Shown piece by piece: positions 21,056 to 34,400 of a DNA stretch of 64,000 nucleotides (position 1 is the stretch's first letter; each line of letters starts with the position of its first letter). Made by a program: the position numbers and the translations under genes. Under the pieces are notes generated by a model. The model was given only the letters and a program-made list of their open reading frames with translations, was not told where the DNA came from and did no database searches. Location of the stretch: positions 27,919,743-27,983,742 of the forward strand of contig NC_054538.1 in assembly GCF_017654505.1 (NCBI RefSeq), read 5' to 3'. The DNA is from Polyodon spathula. Taxonomy: Eukaryota > Chordata > Actinopteri > Acipenseriformes > Polyodontidae.

Positions 21056-22315
21056 ACATATGTTGTACACTTTGGTCATAGGTCAGAAATTATTTTAGAT
21101 TGTTATATACTTAAAAAAAAAATACCTATAGCAATATGTTTCCCATGACGTATTATTTACATGTCAAATTGGTAAAACACAATGCTGTCTGAAATATCAC
21201 TTTTCAAATTCAGTTCAAAACTGTATTATGTAATTCACTTGATCTAGTTTGGTAGGACAATCATCTGGTAAAAAGTTACCATTTTCCAAGGACATTTAAT
21301 TTAAATGATTTAATGACAAAGACTACTGACTGTGGGATATGTATTTTTATTACCGTCAATTTGAAAAAGTTTAGACAATTCTTCCCTGAACAGAAAGCCT
21401 GGAAAACACAGCATATTGGAGTCTTCTTCTGAGTAGTTCTTTACAGGCCCAGTCACTCATGAGAAGCTTGAGATCAGACTCCCAGGTGAGTGAAAGTGCA
21501 GTCTGAGTCTCATCTTTACAAACCACTTTTATCATGAAAAAAACTAAAAGATAAAAACTTTTTGGAAACTCTTAGGTGGGTGGGTGGAGGATGGTGGGTG
21601 GGTGGGGGTGGGGTGGGGGGGAATCTAGATGGTACCCCTCCCAGACTTACTGACTAAGATAGCTGACACATTGGGGTCATGTGACTTCAGTGCTCTGATG
21701 ACAAACCATTTGAGATACTGACTTTATATCCAGTACCCAGTTGTATTCTGTGTTTCTATAGTTTATGTTGGATTGTGGGTATCAAAGAAGATTTAATTTT
21801 ATTTTTACAGAGCAGTCAATCTTATATGCCATTCCACTTACATGCCCCTCGGATGCTTTAGTTTTGTTCACAAAAACCTCTTTCTGTTTATGTTAGATTT
21901 TTATCATGATTTTGTCATAGTTAATAGCAGAACTAGTGTAAGATTAATATTACTGTTTATCCTTATGTTTTATGCATTTCATCAGTGACTTCTTATTATT
22001 TTATTTTAATAATGTATTACAGAGAAAATGTTGTAATTACAGTTGTCTATAATTCATGTGCTGTCAATAGAAATTAGGTTGACTCAATGTATGATTAGTC
22101 ATCTTGCTTTTCTCTTGTACTGGGTTATGTACTCCATTTTGTTAGAAAGTTATGTAATAGAACTTAAAATGGGAAAAGTCATTCAAATAATAAGCAAACT
22201 TTAATTGACAACAAGAATTGTTGTGAAACTTTTAGCATTGGGGCATGGTTTACTTTTTTAGTGTGGCTGCTAGAATAAGAAAGTAAGCAGGCATGAGAAA
22301 TAGTTGGTAGTTTAC
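20473..22315. other. No recognisable gene
   Basis: AT-rich unique-looking DNA with a palindromic A-run/(TA)n/T-run tract at 20968-21052 and a (GGGT)n-like G-rich patch at 21575-21625. I see no coding evidence. Confidence 0.4.
20968..21052. repeat. (TA)n microsatellite in A/T runs
   Basis: An A-run, about 30 TA units, then a T-run. The whole is self-complementary. Confidence 0.95.
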
Positions 22316-22953
22316 TGTGACATGGATCGAATGATTATGGTGTTAGATCTCCTTCCCGACCTGTGAGGGCACCATGTAAAAGGAACGGAGTACCCTTAAC
22401 TAAATGGCATGACAATTTATTCTTTAGGGTAGGTGGAAGTCAGTCATTTAGGAAGGGGACTGAGATACAGCACCTAAGCTGAATGACTCAGACTGGAGGA
22501 TTGGAGGAGTGGATGCACTCGTTAACCTAGGGGTCATGAGCGAGGGTATAATAGGGGCAAAGTGAAAGTGAAATTTTCCTTTGTAAATGGTTAGATACAA
22601 TCTAAAAGGAGACTGTGTTAATTGTTGAAACTTGTGAGTGTTCATCTTGTGTTTGTTAGTGTTTGTTGTAACTGTTGTCTGTCTTAACTAGACTACCACT
22701 AACACGACCAGGAGCTGTAGCGCAAGCCAGCATCAACCCGGACATCACTTTCACCCCTGCTTTTCACGGAGAACTGTATTACACCACTAGCAGTTATTCA
22801 CTGTCACTGAAAACAGTGTTTGTGTTCAGTGTTTAGTATGGGTGTACGTATAAAACTGGACTTTTGGGTTACGGGTCAAACCCGGGGCTTACAATTACCG
22901 AGTGATACACGCCTCTGTATCACTCCAACATTATTATTTACAGGTGTTTGCCA
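22316..22953 (+). mobile_element. Solo LTR, family E, copy 1
   Basis: Starts TGTGACATGG and shares a conserved order of blocks with the minus-strand LTR at 59455-60218: CCCGACCTGTGAGGGCAC near the start, GCACTCGTTAACC then GGGGTCATG just before a TATA-like TATAATAG (22547-22554), and GTGAGTGTTC...TTTGTTAGT downstream. It ends near TTTGCCA at about 22953, where it meets a truncated family-A LTR in the opposite orientation. No clean target duplication is visible at this junction. There is no internal coding sequence. Confidence 0.65.
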
Positions 22954-23226
22954 TGACTCGATTGCTAAATCAATCATTCAATTGGAGTCGCGGTACAACT
23001 GCACGTGAATTAATAAAGTGCAATTCCCTGTGCTCACATATTATTCCGTTTACTTGCACGTGAAGTGCTGTACAATCCTCGTGCCTAAATACAATTATAC
23101 ATTTTTAAACACACGTGAAACACAGACCCGTTTATATCCCGTGTACCAATGCCTATACACCAACATTTAACACACCACACGCAACATATAACAGAAAATA
23201 CACACAGGGGCGGGCACTTTGTCACA
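22954..23226 (-). mobile_element. Truncated solo LTR, family A
   Basis: Matches the U3 half of the LTR at 4271-4927 (from GACTCGATTG through CACGTGAATTAATAAAG to GGGCACTTTGTCACA). The R-U5 half is missing at the junction with the family-E LTR. Confidence 0.75.
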
Positions 23227-23957
23227 CTCACATATACAAAATGCATATAAGGGTATACTCAAGACTAGGACTGATTTGGAGTTTTCCCTATATTGTACTA
23301 ACAGTCTGCTGGTTTGAGAAGCGGTCCAGTGTTGAAGTAATAAAACAGCTGTACTGTAGAAGGAATGATGCTTGGGGGAGAAAGTGTATCATAAAGTAAC
23401 GCTAATATAATAAATGTGCTAAAACATCACTTCTCAGCTAGAAATCATGGCATCCAAACATCCAAGAGGCAGGGTGTGTGATTGGGTATAATCAAGGTAA
23501 ATCACATACATACAAAAAAAAAAGTTCAGATTTCCATACGTTTCTGGAGATAACACCCACTATGCATCTATCTCCCATTGAAAAGAATTACTGGTCTAAT
23601 TTTAATAACCCGCCACAAGTCCATAATTTGTGCTTGCTGTATTGACAGCATATATTTGCATTTGTATACCAAGAGGTAAATCTGCATCTTCTCATGCCCA
23701 TTCCTGTATAACCCAATAACATGTATTTCAGTAAACCTAGCTGCTTGTGATATCCAAAGATGCACATATTCTTAAAAAACAGACCCCCCCTGGCAGTATG
23801 TTTAATGCATGCAAATATATGCTAAATATTGTTGCTCTAGGTTATCTTTCCTCCCAGGCTGCCTAGCCACAGACACTAATTGTATATTAAAAAAAAAAAA
23901 AAAAAAAGCATACAGCAGCTTTGTTTCTATCACAATGCAGAAGACCTTTATTACTTA

Positions 23958-24019
<62 letters not shown>

Positions 24020-25280
24020 GAATAATAATAAGAATAATAATAATAATTGTAGTGTTGGATTGCTGCCACCTGGTGGTGCTGTAGTTCAAATGTGGGTATT
24101 GTGACTTTTTTGAGATGATGCTTAAAAACCAAAAACATTTGCTATATATCTTCCCAACAGGACCAGAGGCCACATATGTGGTCATTTCATTTTTGCTACA
24201 GTACTAAATAAAATCTTCTGAATTTAGATTACCCTGTAAAGCAGATGTACAGTATAATAAGCAATCTTGTTGATTTTGATATACCCAGTATTCAATTCAG
24301 AATTCCCACGATACAGTATAATTTATTGCAGAAGTGTCTTTTAAAAAACTCAATCTGATTTGTGTACATTTTTATTTTGCATCGTCTTTGACAAATAAAT
24401 AATTTTGTAGTGCACTGTTTTTTTTTTTAGGATGCACTCATCCCTAACAGCAATAAAGCAAGTTACACTACCTCATACAGTAGCCACAAAATGGAACGAC
24501 ACAGGTCTGCTATAATAACATTCTGCTGGTACTCCCATCTATCCCGCAGTGGCTGAGCTATGTGACTGAGCAACTAACTCTCAGGGCAGTGAAGCCCACA
24601 GGGGGAAACAGCTTGTCACAGGCCTGAAAAATCTCTGTGGCTGGCACTGCCTCAAGGAGACAAGGAAGTATTGTTACCTTCTAGGTAGAGACCAAACCCA
24701 CAACCTTTCCAAACATACTGCCCTTAAATAGCGAAAGCAAGCGATGACTTTCGACACATCCTTTAAAAGACACTGTCTGAATGATATTCTGAAGTCTTGG
24801 ACATTATGAGTAATTATGAGGAAAACAATTAGAATTCAAGTAGCCAAACGGTTCAGCTAATCCCATTGAGGAAAGCCTTCTTCGTAAATGTGATGTACAG
24901 TATTCATTAGTCAAAATCTTTGTCCGTTTGACTTTGTTCTAGTTTTACCTGAGAATGTAAGATGTGGTGTTCTGGAGGAACAGACTTATTATTGTGTAAA
25001 TAACACCATTGCAAGGTACTGTACATGGCAGATGAATGCACAGAGTTGAAATAGTATTCTCATTATAAGTTTGATTAACCTCTCTGGTATGCAAGTTATG
25101 TTGGGGTGGTTTCACACCCGTGCAGTACAGGAGAAGCATTGATTGCTAGAGCTTTTTTTCTCTTTTTCTTTCTGTTGAATTTGTGTTCTATGAGGACTAA
25201 GTTATGAACAAGTTTAATTTTAAGAAGGTTTAAAATGTTTAAAAATGGCATATTAATGCTTAAATTAATATATTTTACAT
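23227..25280. other. No recognisable gene; microsatellite and possible unclassified repeat
   Basis: Contains a poly(A) run (23889-23907), the AAT microsatellite at 23958-24048 and, at about 24440-24740, GC-richer DNA that could be a dispersed repeat but that I cannot classify. Confidence 0.35.
23958..24048. repeat. (AAT)n microsatellite
   Basis: About 30 AAT units with three AAG-type interruptions towards the 3' side. It gives spurious poly-Asn, poly-Ile and poly-Tyr frames. Confidence 0.95.
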
Positions 25281-25307
25281 ATATAATATATATATATAGA
25301 TATATAT

Positions 25308-25353
<46 letters not shown>
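25281..25353. repeat. (TA)n(CA)n microsatellite
   Basis: TA-rich run to about 25328, then about 12 CA units. Confidence 0.93.
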
Positions 25354-25356
<3 letters not shown>

Positions 25357-25534
25357 CCCTCACTATAACTAACCTGTTGGGGTCCAAGCCTTTTGTTTGT
25401 TGTATCGAGGGGTTCGTTATACTGAAAGGACAATCAAAATGAATGATAAACTGTTGGAATAAGTTAATGAGATGATATTGTATCTGCTCGTCTCATGTAT
25501 GCAGTATTCTGCCTTTGCTTTATCCAGTTCAGTT

Positions 25535-25742
25535 CAGTTACTTAACTATACCCTTAATTGAACTGATAATTTGCTTAATTAGACCTTTTTACTTGTTTTC
25601 AGCTCTTAAACAGTTGTAGAGTTCAAATTAGTTATAATATTTTATAAGTAACTTGAACTGTATAATTGTTTAAGAGCTGAAAACAAGTAAAAAGATCTAA
25701 TTAAGCAAATTATTAGTTCAACTGAGGGTCCAGTTAAGTCAT
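25535..25742. mobile_element. Fold-back element with about 80-bp imperfect inverted arms
   Basis: The left arm, about 25535-25613, and right arm, about 25655-25742, are near-perfect reverse complements. Shared blocks include GCTTAATTAGA, TTTTTACTTGTTTTCAGCTC and its complement. About 40 bp of loop separates them. No coding capacity. It looks like a MITE or fold-back transposon; the superfamily is not determined. Confidence 0.7.
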
Positions 25743-26050
25743 TGAGAAAACATCATGTAAAAAAACTAATGTGCCTTGTACTTACTGCTTATTGTACTTT
25801 TTTTTTTTTTTTATGTTATCGTGTAGTAGTTATTCTGTTTTGCAGTCTTTTTAAAATATTCCAAAAATCTACAGTAAGTCTGGCCAAATGTAAGTTCCTT
25901 AACTGGTTTGATGCTTTTATTAAGTGTGCAGTAAGAGAGCTGAGTAAGGCTGAAGAGGACCTTTGAAAAACATCTTTGTGTAAAATGTGGGAAAAGGTTT
26001 TTGATAAAAACACCATTGAAATGACACCTTGTAAAGCAAAACGAATTACG

Positions 26051-26103
26051 CTATATATATATATATATTATATATATAATATATATATATATATTATATA
26101 TAT
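26051..26103. repeat. (TA)n microsatellite
   Basis: An AT dinucleotide run with small interruptions. Confidence 0.9.
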
Positions 26104-26949
26104 GCCTACAGATTTTCATTTACCTTCTCTTCATGGCTTATTTTCAAATGCCAACTTAGTGTCAAACACAGCAAGTCTCGTGGAGTAGTTGCTAGGAGGT
26201 GCAAACCAGTGTTATTAGCTACGCTGTTCTACTCAACAGTACTAGCACAGTTGCACCCAGTGTCTGATTGAGTGTTTGAAGTCATAGACGAAGTTACATG
26301 TTCATCAATAAGTACTCTGAAGTTAAAACACAACCAAGTAAATAAAATGTCAATGTACAGTATCTGTTGTTGTAGCCTAGGCACACACAACATGGTTGCC
26401 ATGAACAGTTTCTATTCCAACAGTGACCACATGCAGTGGTATCCCTTTGTAATGAATGCAATTATGTATGAACTAATGTATGGTTTCCTATTGAACTTCA
26501 ATCTGATTTATTTAAAGTAAACATCTATCCATGATCCATTCCAAACACCTCCATGTTTTCTTTAACTAAGGGATAAATAGCTTACCTGTAGATCAGACTA
26601 AAGTCACTTTATTTTAAATATGAAGTTATGTAAAACCCTGTTGTGTTAGCACAGCAGCATATTTTTTAGTTTAAAAGCCATAATTCCATTTTTTTTTTTG
26701 TTCACTGTTCATTACAGCATGCTTAGAATGCATGCTTTGTGCAATTCAGCTCAAATCACAGTATAATAAAGTTAAATAAACATTTCTGAGACCTATTTAT
26801 TATACATTCAAAACAGTAATTAGAGAAGCAATGATTTAAGACAGCATTGATCTAAATCTAGGAAAAAGAGTACCCATAATAAACTTAAATACCAAAGTCT
26901 GTACTGTATAGCAAATTAGCAATATATATAAACTGTAGTTTTGTATTCC

Positions 26950-27595
26950 TGTCACACAGACGGCCGAAGTAGGCGGCGTCAGAACCAGGAAGAGGAATGA
27001 AATCCACAACAGACAGGATGAAATGAAATGATGAAGACGCATGTTGGCGCCGGTTTATTACAAAATAAAAGGTTTAAACAAACACAAACACAGGACACGG
27101 CACTCTACGCCAAAATAAATAGACAAACAAAAACAGACTAAACTTAACAAAACGGTGCACGGACAGACACTGACAAACACGGTGAGTTATAAATAAACAA
27201 GTATCGTGCTGGTCCCACCAGCACGCAATAGCAATTGATATATTTAAGTTTCTCCTTCTCTTGCTCCCGTTCTCCACTCACCGAACACCCCAACCGCGAG
27301 TATGTGACAACGTGCATCAATATATACTGTTGTGCTGGGATTCAATTACCAATTAATTATTCACTTGAATCCCAGCACGTGAATTAATAAAGTGCAATTC
27401 CCCGTGCTCACATATTACAACATTTTACTTGCACGTGAAGTGCTGTGCAATCCTCGTGCCTAAATACACATACACATTTTTAAACACTCGTGTTAAACAG
27501 ACCCGTTTATATCCCGTGTACCAATGTCTATACACCAACATTTAAACACACCACACGCAACACATAACATACACAGGGGCGGGCACTTTGTCACA
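26950..27595 (-). mobile_element. Solo LTR, family A, copy with target duplication
   Basis: A 646-bp unit TGTCACA...TGTCACA (plus orientation) flanked by a perfect 5-bp target duplication ATTCC (26945-26949 and 27596-27600). It shares its whole length with 4271-4927, including the CCGGTTTATT polyadenylation region (AATAAA on the minus strand) and the CACGTGAATTAATAAAG and GGGCGGGCAC-type blocks. Read on the minus strand it runs U3-R-U5. There are no internal genes. Confidence 0.88.
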
Positions 27596-27839
27596 ATTCC
27601 ATAGAAATGTTGTACAATTAACAAACTAACAGTCAGGTTAGCAGCTTGTAGCAGGTGCTACTGATTTTACTATACTTAAGCACAACTGATCTGCACAATT
27701 AACAGGTGTGATAGATTTCAAGATCACAAACTTGTTGATTAATTGGTTATGCTTACCTTTTAAAAGCAGTGTGTTCCTTCATTATGCGATAATATACATT
27801 TACCCCTGTAGCTGTCTTCGTGCTTCTCTGTTCAGCGTT

Positions 27840-28545
27840 TGGTGAATTAGAGTAGGTTGGTTACATTCCACCTCTGCTCAGTGTGATTCTTTTACTTGGA
27901 GAATTATTTTTAATTGTGGTTCTATTTTAGTTCCCGTATCTATAGGGCGGGCCATCAGATGATTTGAGCGTGGACTCGCCTGAGGTAATTTTATTTGTTT
28001 AGGGGTATGTGTAGGGTGGGTTTAGGTATTTTAGAGATTGCTGCTCACCCGAGGTATTGTGACTTCTAATTGTATAGTAATACAATTGTGGAGTTTGTGA
28101 GGGGGGGTACACTCCCGATTTGCCTGGACAGTGATAGTCACAGGGTGTTTTGCTTTGGGTGGTGCACTGCGCTAAGCAAGTTATATTGTGTTATTTTTGG
28201 TTGATTTATGCATTTGGTTGTAATTGTTTTTAACTTGTGTTTGATTTAGTTGGGGGTTGTTCCCATTTTATAAATAAATTCTATTTCAAACTGTACCGAC
28301 CCTTGTACTTTCATTTATTTGAAGGGTTCTTGTGTGGGGTTTTGTTCTCAAATTTTATTCTTAGGAGTTTCCCTCTCCTATGTACTAAAATGGGGTGGCG
28401 TAGTCCAGTATATCCATTGGGTGGTGCTCCAGTTTTATTTGGAATGGGTTTGCTGGGTTTTCTGTCAGTGCCCAGTTCAATGTGTTTTGAATTGTTTTCT
28501 TCTGCTTCATGTGGATAATAGCCTCATCTGACTAGCGGGTGCAGG
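27840..28545 (+). mobile_element. Possible LTR-like repeat
   Basis: GC-shifted sequence with a plausible R-U5 arrangement (AATAAATTCTATTTC at 28273 followed by a T/G-rich stretch). It resembles the other LTRs in base composition, but I cannot fix the ends or find target duplications. It could be another kind of dispersed repeat. The open frame at 28237-28518 within it has no recognised product. Confidence 0.25.
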
Positions 28546-28549
28546 GCTG

Positions 28550-31200
28550 TTGGGACAGCAGACAATCTGGCAACCTGGCTGATCCCTATTCTAAAAAAGA
28601 ACTGCCCAAACATCCACACCTTCAAGAGTTGGCAACAAGCACCCTTCCAAGTGGCATACTGGAGGCATTATGAGTCACATTGTTGATTCATCTAGCACTA
28701 AATGCATGAAAGCTTATTTGGATTAGTCTCTTAGCATGTCATACAAATACTGTCAGCCATATAGAAGGTTTTAGGAATATTCTTTGTATAATGTAGCTCT
28801 TGTATTTCTTAGATAACCAAGACTTTTCTTATCTTCTATACAAATTTTATATACCTCTAAATAAATATATCTTCAGCATAATGAGAGGGACAGGTTGGTA
28901 ATGCTAATAGGAGTTGAATTAAATGTATTTTAAGGTCTGATATATCACTCCTTTAAGATCATTAAAATTTAAATGGAATGATAAAAAAAGAAATAAGCTA
29001 TTTAGGGAGCGGTATAAAGGATACTCTGTGCTGTGGTTATTCAATGAACCCTGTTTCTATAGCAAGGGCAATATAAGGAACATAAGTGTTTAATCCTAAA
29101 TGAAACAGCTGAATTCTTAGAAACACTTTCATTTAATCAAGTTCCACATCTGCTCAGCAACACAGCGTAATTTGAATGCAAGATTCCAAAATGGAATGCA
29201 GCAAAATGCAATATAGCGTTGAATAGTAAAAAGTTATTCAACACTAGATCTTTCAACACTTCCAAAGTAGATGCCTTTGCAAATTTTATTATCAATGAGC
29301 CAGAAGACCAGGATTACTTTTCTAGACCTATTTATAGATACATAAAATACAATCTGGATTGAAAAAATGGCAATAAGTTTTGTGTGCCAAGTAGTAATCT
29401 AGCAATAAGTATTTTAGGCTACAAATAATGAAACCCTACATTTGGTGGATAATTGGTAAGATGTTTAAAAGACTGAATGTGGGGTAGGTTTAAAATCTCT
29501 GTATATAGAGAAAAGAATAACCTTGTAGATGCGTGAATGTGTTTTATACATTAATACCATGTTTTCAATAAGAAATACATTGTGTAGCCTGCCCTTCTGA
29601 TAAGGGCAGGTTTGCACTAGCCTGTATTGCAAAGCAACCTATACCCATTTTTGTTCAGTATACAGTAGTACTTTCTTTTAGACATACATTGGAAATTCTG
29701 ATTCAGAAAGGTGTGTTCAACTCTGGACCTTGGGAGCTATTGATCCAACCAAGGTCTAAATATTCATTTGAAATCTACAATGCTTTATAATGCACCTAGT
29801 CATAGGTGGTGATACTTAGTCATTCAAGCAGTCTGTTGTATTGACTTGAATTTAATTACATTAAAAAAAATGTAATTATTTATACATTTATGTTGTAAAG
29901 AAAAGGTACCGCAGATTTGAAAATGAAATTTAGACTCATGTGTAGGTGCTGTGCGTTTTCAGACTTCAATTTATTTTGACTATTTCAATTTTAGATTCTT
30001 TTAATTTCTTTATATTGTGATATTCTTTGAAAAACAAAAAAGTAACATTTATTTAAAGAATAAGAATGACATTGACAAAGCGCAGCTGTTCAGCCTGTTG
30101 TAAACAGGCCCAAATCACTTCCTATTATTTTTTTCTCCTTTGTGATGCTGTTTGGAACAGAGAATGATCAATGCTGACACATATTTGCCCCCCCAAGACT
30201 CTTTCTGAAATTATGCTTAGTGGCAATAGTCGCTGTAGTTAAATACAGTGACTGTGTACAGTTGGCTGCTAGCTAACAGAGGGCCACTCTATGTTTTTTC
30301 ACTGTACATTTTACTCATAGCAATCCAAAGGTTTTCAATCGGACAGTGGACCCGTTCGCTGATTTTCTGCAAAGTTTCCAATTGTGACACACTGATGAAA
30401 TGGACATGCATGTACTGTATGGTAGAAACACTATTTGGAACAAAAAGAAACAGCAATAAACCAAAAAACCATTGTAATGAATTACACATGTTTTATCCAA
30501 AGGACGTCTGTAGCACTTTCAATTACATTCAGTTTATAAATCGGTTTCATTGTGGGGAAGAGTGGCACCCTAACAAATAAACCATAAGCCAATGTAAATA
30601 TCAAAAAGCCATTTATGTAATTTGCCATGCAGTCATTTCTATGCCCTGATTAATGCCAGGGGTTATTGTAAAGGTGGGTGTATGTACTGTAGATAAGGCT
30701 GCACATATGTCACACTTTAGTTTTGTGTAGTCAAATTCTTTCGACAGATAGTTCAGTTCTTTTAATAAACATCAATTTCTATGAAAATAACACAGTGTAG
30801 TAGTAACGGCCAGTTTTATTCTCAAAATCTATCCTACTATTCTATTGCAAATAAGGAAGGACACTGAAAAAATGCAAATAAAAACCAAAGAATACAAGCA
30901 TGTATGTACTGGTATATGCTGGGTAATAAACAATCCAAAACATGTACGTTTTTGGTGTGAAAATACTTAACAATCCTTTGAGAAACAAATATGTATGTTT
31001 TATTTTAAAAATTAAATCAGGTGTACTTTTCAATAGCTGGACCGTAAATTGCTTCTATGGTCCATATTCAATAAAAGAAAGCACGTGGAATTAAAATATA
31101 AAACAAAACTGTTCACTTATTAAATAGTTTGTTGCTTCTTATATCATCTCTCACCTATGTTTTCATTAAACCTTTACTGAATGGTAACTAAGAGCAATAG
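28550..31200. other. No recognisable gene between LTR-like DNA and mal
   Basis: AT-rich DNA. A 110-codon plus-strand frame at 30248-30580 has no domain I recognise and no splice context, so I treat it as chance. Two moderately GC-balanced patches near 30060-30180 and 30330-30400 might be conserved non-coding DNA. Confidence 0.35.
30999..31004 (-). promoter_or_regulatory. Candidate polyadenylation signal for the downstream mal copy
   Basis: AATAAA on the minus strand, about 285 bases past the stop codon at 31289. It is the nearest canonical hexamer I noted; use is inferred. Confidence 0.35.
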
Positions 31201-31288
31201 ACTTCCATTACCAAGAACCATAGACTTGCATATTCTTGTCTTTTAAGTGGATCCAGTATTGCTGTGTTGTTTTTGGTGCCCGATGCCT

Positions 31289-31363
31289 TTAAGAGGATTT
31301 CCATCTGCAAGTAGACATCACTGCATGGATTGTATAGAGCAGGGTAGCGATATAGGAAAACAC
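31289..31363 (-). other. mal: mal downstream copy, coding exon 4
   Basis: Twenty-four codons plus TAA: VFSYIATLLYTIHAVMSTCR then WKSS. The acceptor is TCTTCAG. Membrane segment 4 and the RWKSS tail. Confidence 0.93.
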
Positions 31364-31400
31364 CTGAAGACAGATGCAATAACACGTTTCATATTAAAAC

Positions 31401-31435
<35 letters not shown>

Positions 31436-34400
31436 TTTCATCCTCATTCAAAATTTAGTGGAATATTTAATGACGCAGTTCAACAAACTAGCAACTGGAT
31501 TCTTAGGTAAATGCCCTAAATGCAGAAACACTGGATTCTTTCCAATACTTTCTTGTCCTGTCCTCCGGTTGACTAGTGTGAAGGAATTCCAACTTTTAAA
31601 TAATACAGTCCAGTCACAAATTAGTTTTTTTATTTTTCCCCTGAATGGAGTACCACATTTATTCCTAACCTAAACATTTGTATTGATACACTAGAGAAAT
31701 ACAGCTACCAAATACTTGTATTTTTCCCCTGTACTAACAAAATGTACTTTATACTAAATTTGTACTAAAAAAACTGATGAATTCTTTAACTCAAGGTTCA
31801 TTGCCCCTTTAATTCAGGACCCAGAAATTAGTTTTTCTAGCGCTTACGTGCACTTTTAATAAACAGAAAGAAACAAAACAAACACCTAGCTCTTTCTCGA
31901 GCTCTAACTACTACACACAGGAACCTCACTAACACAGGACAGCTAAGCTGTTTACCTGTAACACCCAATGACAAAACAGTACACGCCAAAAAAAAGACTT
32001 TTTCACACTACCTTTTTGTTTTTGTTGAAATCACCATCAACGAGCTCCTCACACACCAGCAGCCCTGAACAGCCTGGCTGCTTTCTTTAAATACCCTGCA
32101 CCTGGCTCTAATTTACAATGACAGCCAGGTGCAGGGGATAATTAACAATTAAACAATTGCCAATTAGCAAATCAACAGAACTAACTTTAAACAAAACGTA
32201 CTTTTCCACCTGTTTTAGACAGGGAAGAATCTGTCTCTCTCCCTGCTACTTCACAATAAATATACTAAAATTAGTTTCTTTGTAAATCAAGTTTTTTAGA
32301 TTACCCAACTTGATATTCTATAGTGTTTATCAGCATATTCATTTAGTGGAATACTTACTACTGCAGCTATGTCTTCCTGGTAGGACTGGAAAAGAATATC
32401 ATCTCCTAAATTGACTTGACCCAAAACTGATGTAACATAGGCTAGTGCAACTGAAGCACTCAGGGAAAAGAAAGCTGCAAGCGCGTGGTAAGCCATGTCC
32501 TTAAAAAAGAGCACAGAACAGTGAGTCAAAAAAAACATTAAATACATCAGAACAAGTAAAGGCACAGGTAACTTTTGGACTTTTGAGTAGTTTACTACAT
32601 TTGATTATTATTTTTTTAAAACATAATAATCTTTTAAGTATTCTGCTCCCCAAAATTAAGCAATGAAATACAGTAGAGGCCAATTCTTACCAACAAAAAC
32701 ATTTAAAACAACAGAATATGAATAGCAAATGGCAATCCGCCCCACAAAAGATGTATGTAATTTTGCCACTATTTCTGGATTTATAACAATAATAATTCTT
32801 CATCATTTCATTGGCATAACTTACCAGTGTTGCCCACATATAGCTATTCCGGATCACACCAATGATGAAGAGCAGCAGCCAGAGGAATGTAAATACGAAG
32901 CAGAACACCGACACAAACATCACCCACCCCTGAGGATTCATCATATACACATTTGTTGATGCCACAAGGATCCAAACAAGCCCACCAAAAACCTGTAAGA
33001 CATTAAAAACCTTAGTATATGTGTATACATAAAGTGTTGCCTCTTATTAAAGCAGCTGTATAATACAGTGCCTAACAAAATAATAGCACACTCAAAATAT
33101 GGGCCTAAGATTCAGTCAGGAAACATGTCATGGATTTATTAAAGCTTAGATTACATAACATTACACCATTGTACATATTTTCTCACTACATTCTTTGATG
33201 TTTGGCCTCGCCTTTTGAGGTACCCCTGCCCATAAATTAGCTTGCAGATAAGCTGACCATAGGGAACTGGGACGCCATGGGCAAGGGGGCAGGATAGATG
33301 CCCTCCCCGTTAGATGAAGCCAAAAAGCTGGTCAGGAGGTGAACGCTTGCAAAGCAGGGGCATAATGGATTGAGGTAAGATATACTGGAAATCCCTTCCT
33401 TGCCGATCATTGGACATATCGTTTATTGAATGACAAATAAGATACTAGCTGTTCAACTGAAATGATTTGTTCTGAGTTTTGGAAGCACATAAAATACGCT
33501 TGATGTTTACATGATTTGATCTAAAGTTAATAGTTTCACCATTTTGGCAACATTTTATCTAATATAGGTTTTAAATGCACATTTATGTGTTCAAAATTCT
33601 CCATGCCACTTCCATAAATTCCAAACTGCCTTCCAGTGAGGCACTATTAAATTAATCTATAAAGCTACATGTACTCCCTCTAGGTGTGTGCACAGATCTG
33701 AAGTCTGACCTCTGGGTTGTAGCCATAGTATCAAATCAAACACATTTTAATGATACATGTACATATGCTAATTGCAAATTGCATTAGATGCACACACTTT
33801 TTTGTTAATATAAAGGTCATTATTAAAGTTTAGCTTTTCTATGTATTATGCCATCTCAGTTTTTCAGTGCATTCTACTGGGATTCCTAAGGGTCCTTTTA
33901 TATGACCTGCTTCTGTAAACGGCATCACAAATTATTTTCAAATTAAAATTACAAGATTTTCTACATTCTCCCACTAAATTTTAAACACCAAATGTGAGTC
34001 ATGTTTGACTAGATTAAGAAAATACTAGGTTCATTTGAATAGCTCTTCTCATTTGCATCATGGATAGTAAGAGTTACTTGCAATGCTATAATCAAAGCTA
34101 AAGTTACTGTGTATTGCCCTCGATAGCATAATAATAAAACAAAATAAAATAGCATGTTTAAAAGTTTAAGGGAAATGACTATGTAGACTATCCAGTAGTG
34201 TTTTAATGATGGGTGAGCCTAAAAATACAGCATTTCATCATGAAGAGTTGCCTTTAGGGAGTTGATTTAAGGAGTGTCTTGCTATGGTAACAGTTGTTCA
34301 CTGTATTCTCTAGTACTCATTACGAAATGTACAAGCTTCAGTGTAATCTGCTTCCCTGACATGAAGTCAGGAGAGAATGTGGGGTTTATATTGAGCAGAT

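Noticed and set aside
30248..30580. 110-codon open frame near the mal 3' end
   Set aside because: The composition looks random and a competing frame on the other strand is equally long; no family recognised.
33064..33180. Possible Tc1-type terminus (CAGTGCCTAACAAAATAATA)
   Set aside because: It resembles some transposon ends, but no partner terminus, target duplication or coding remnant could be found.
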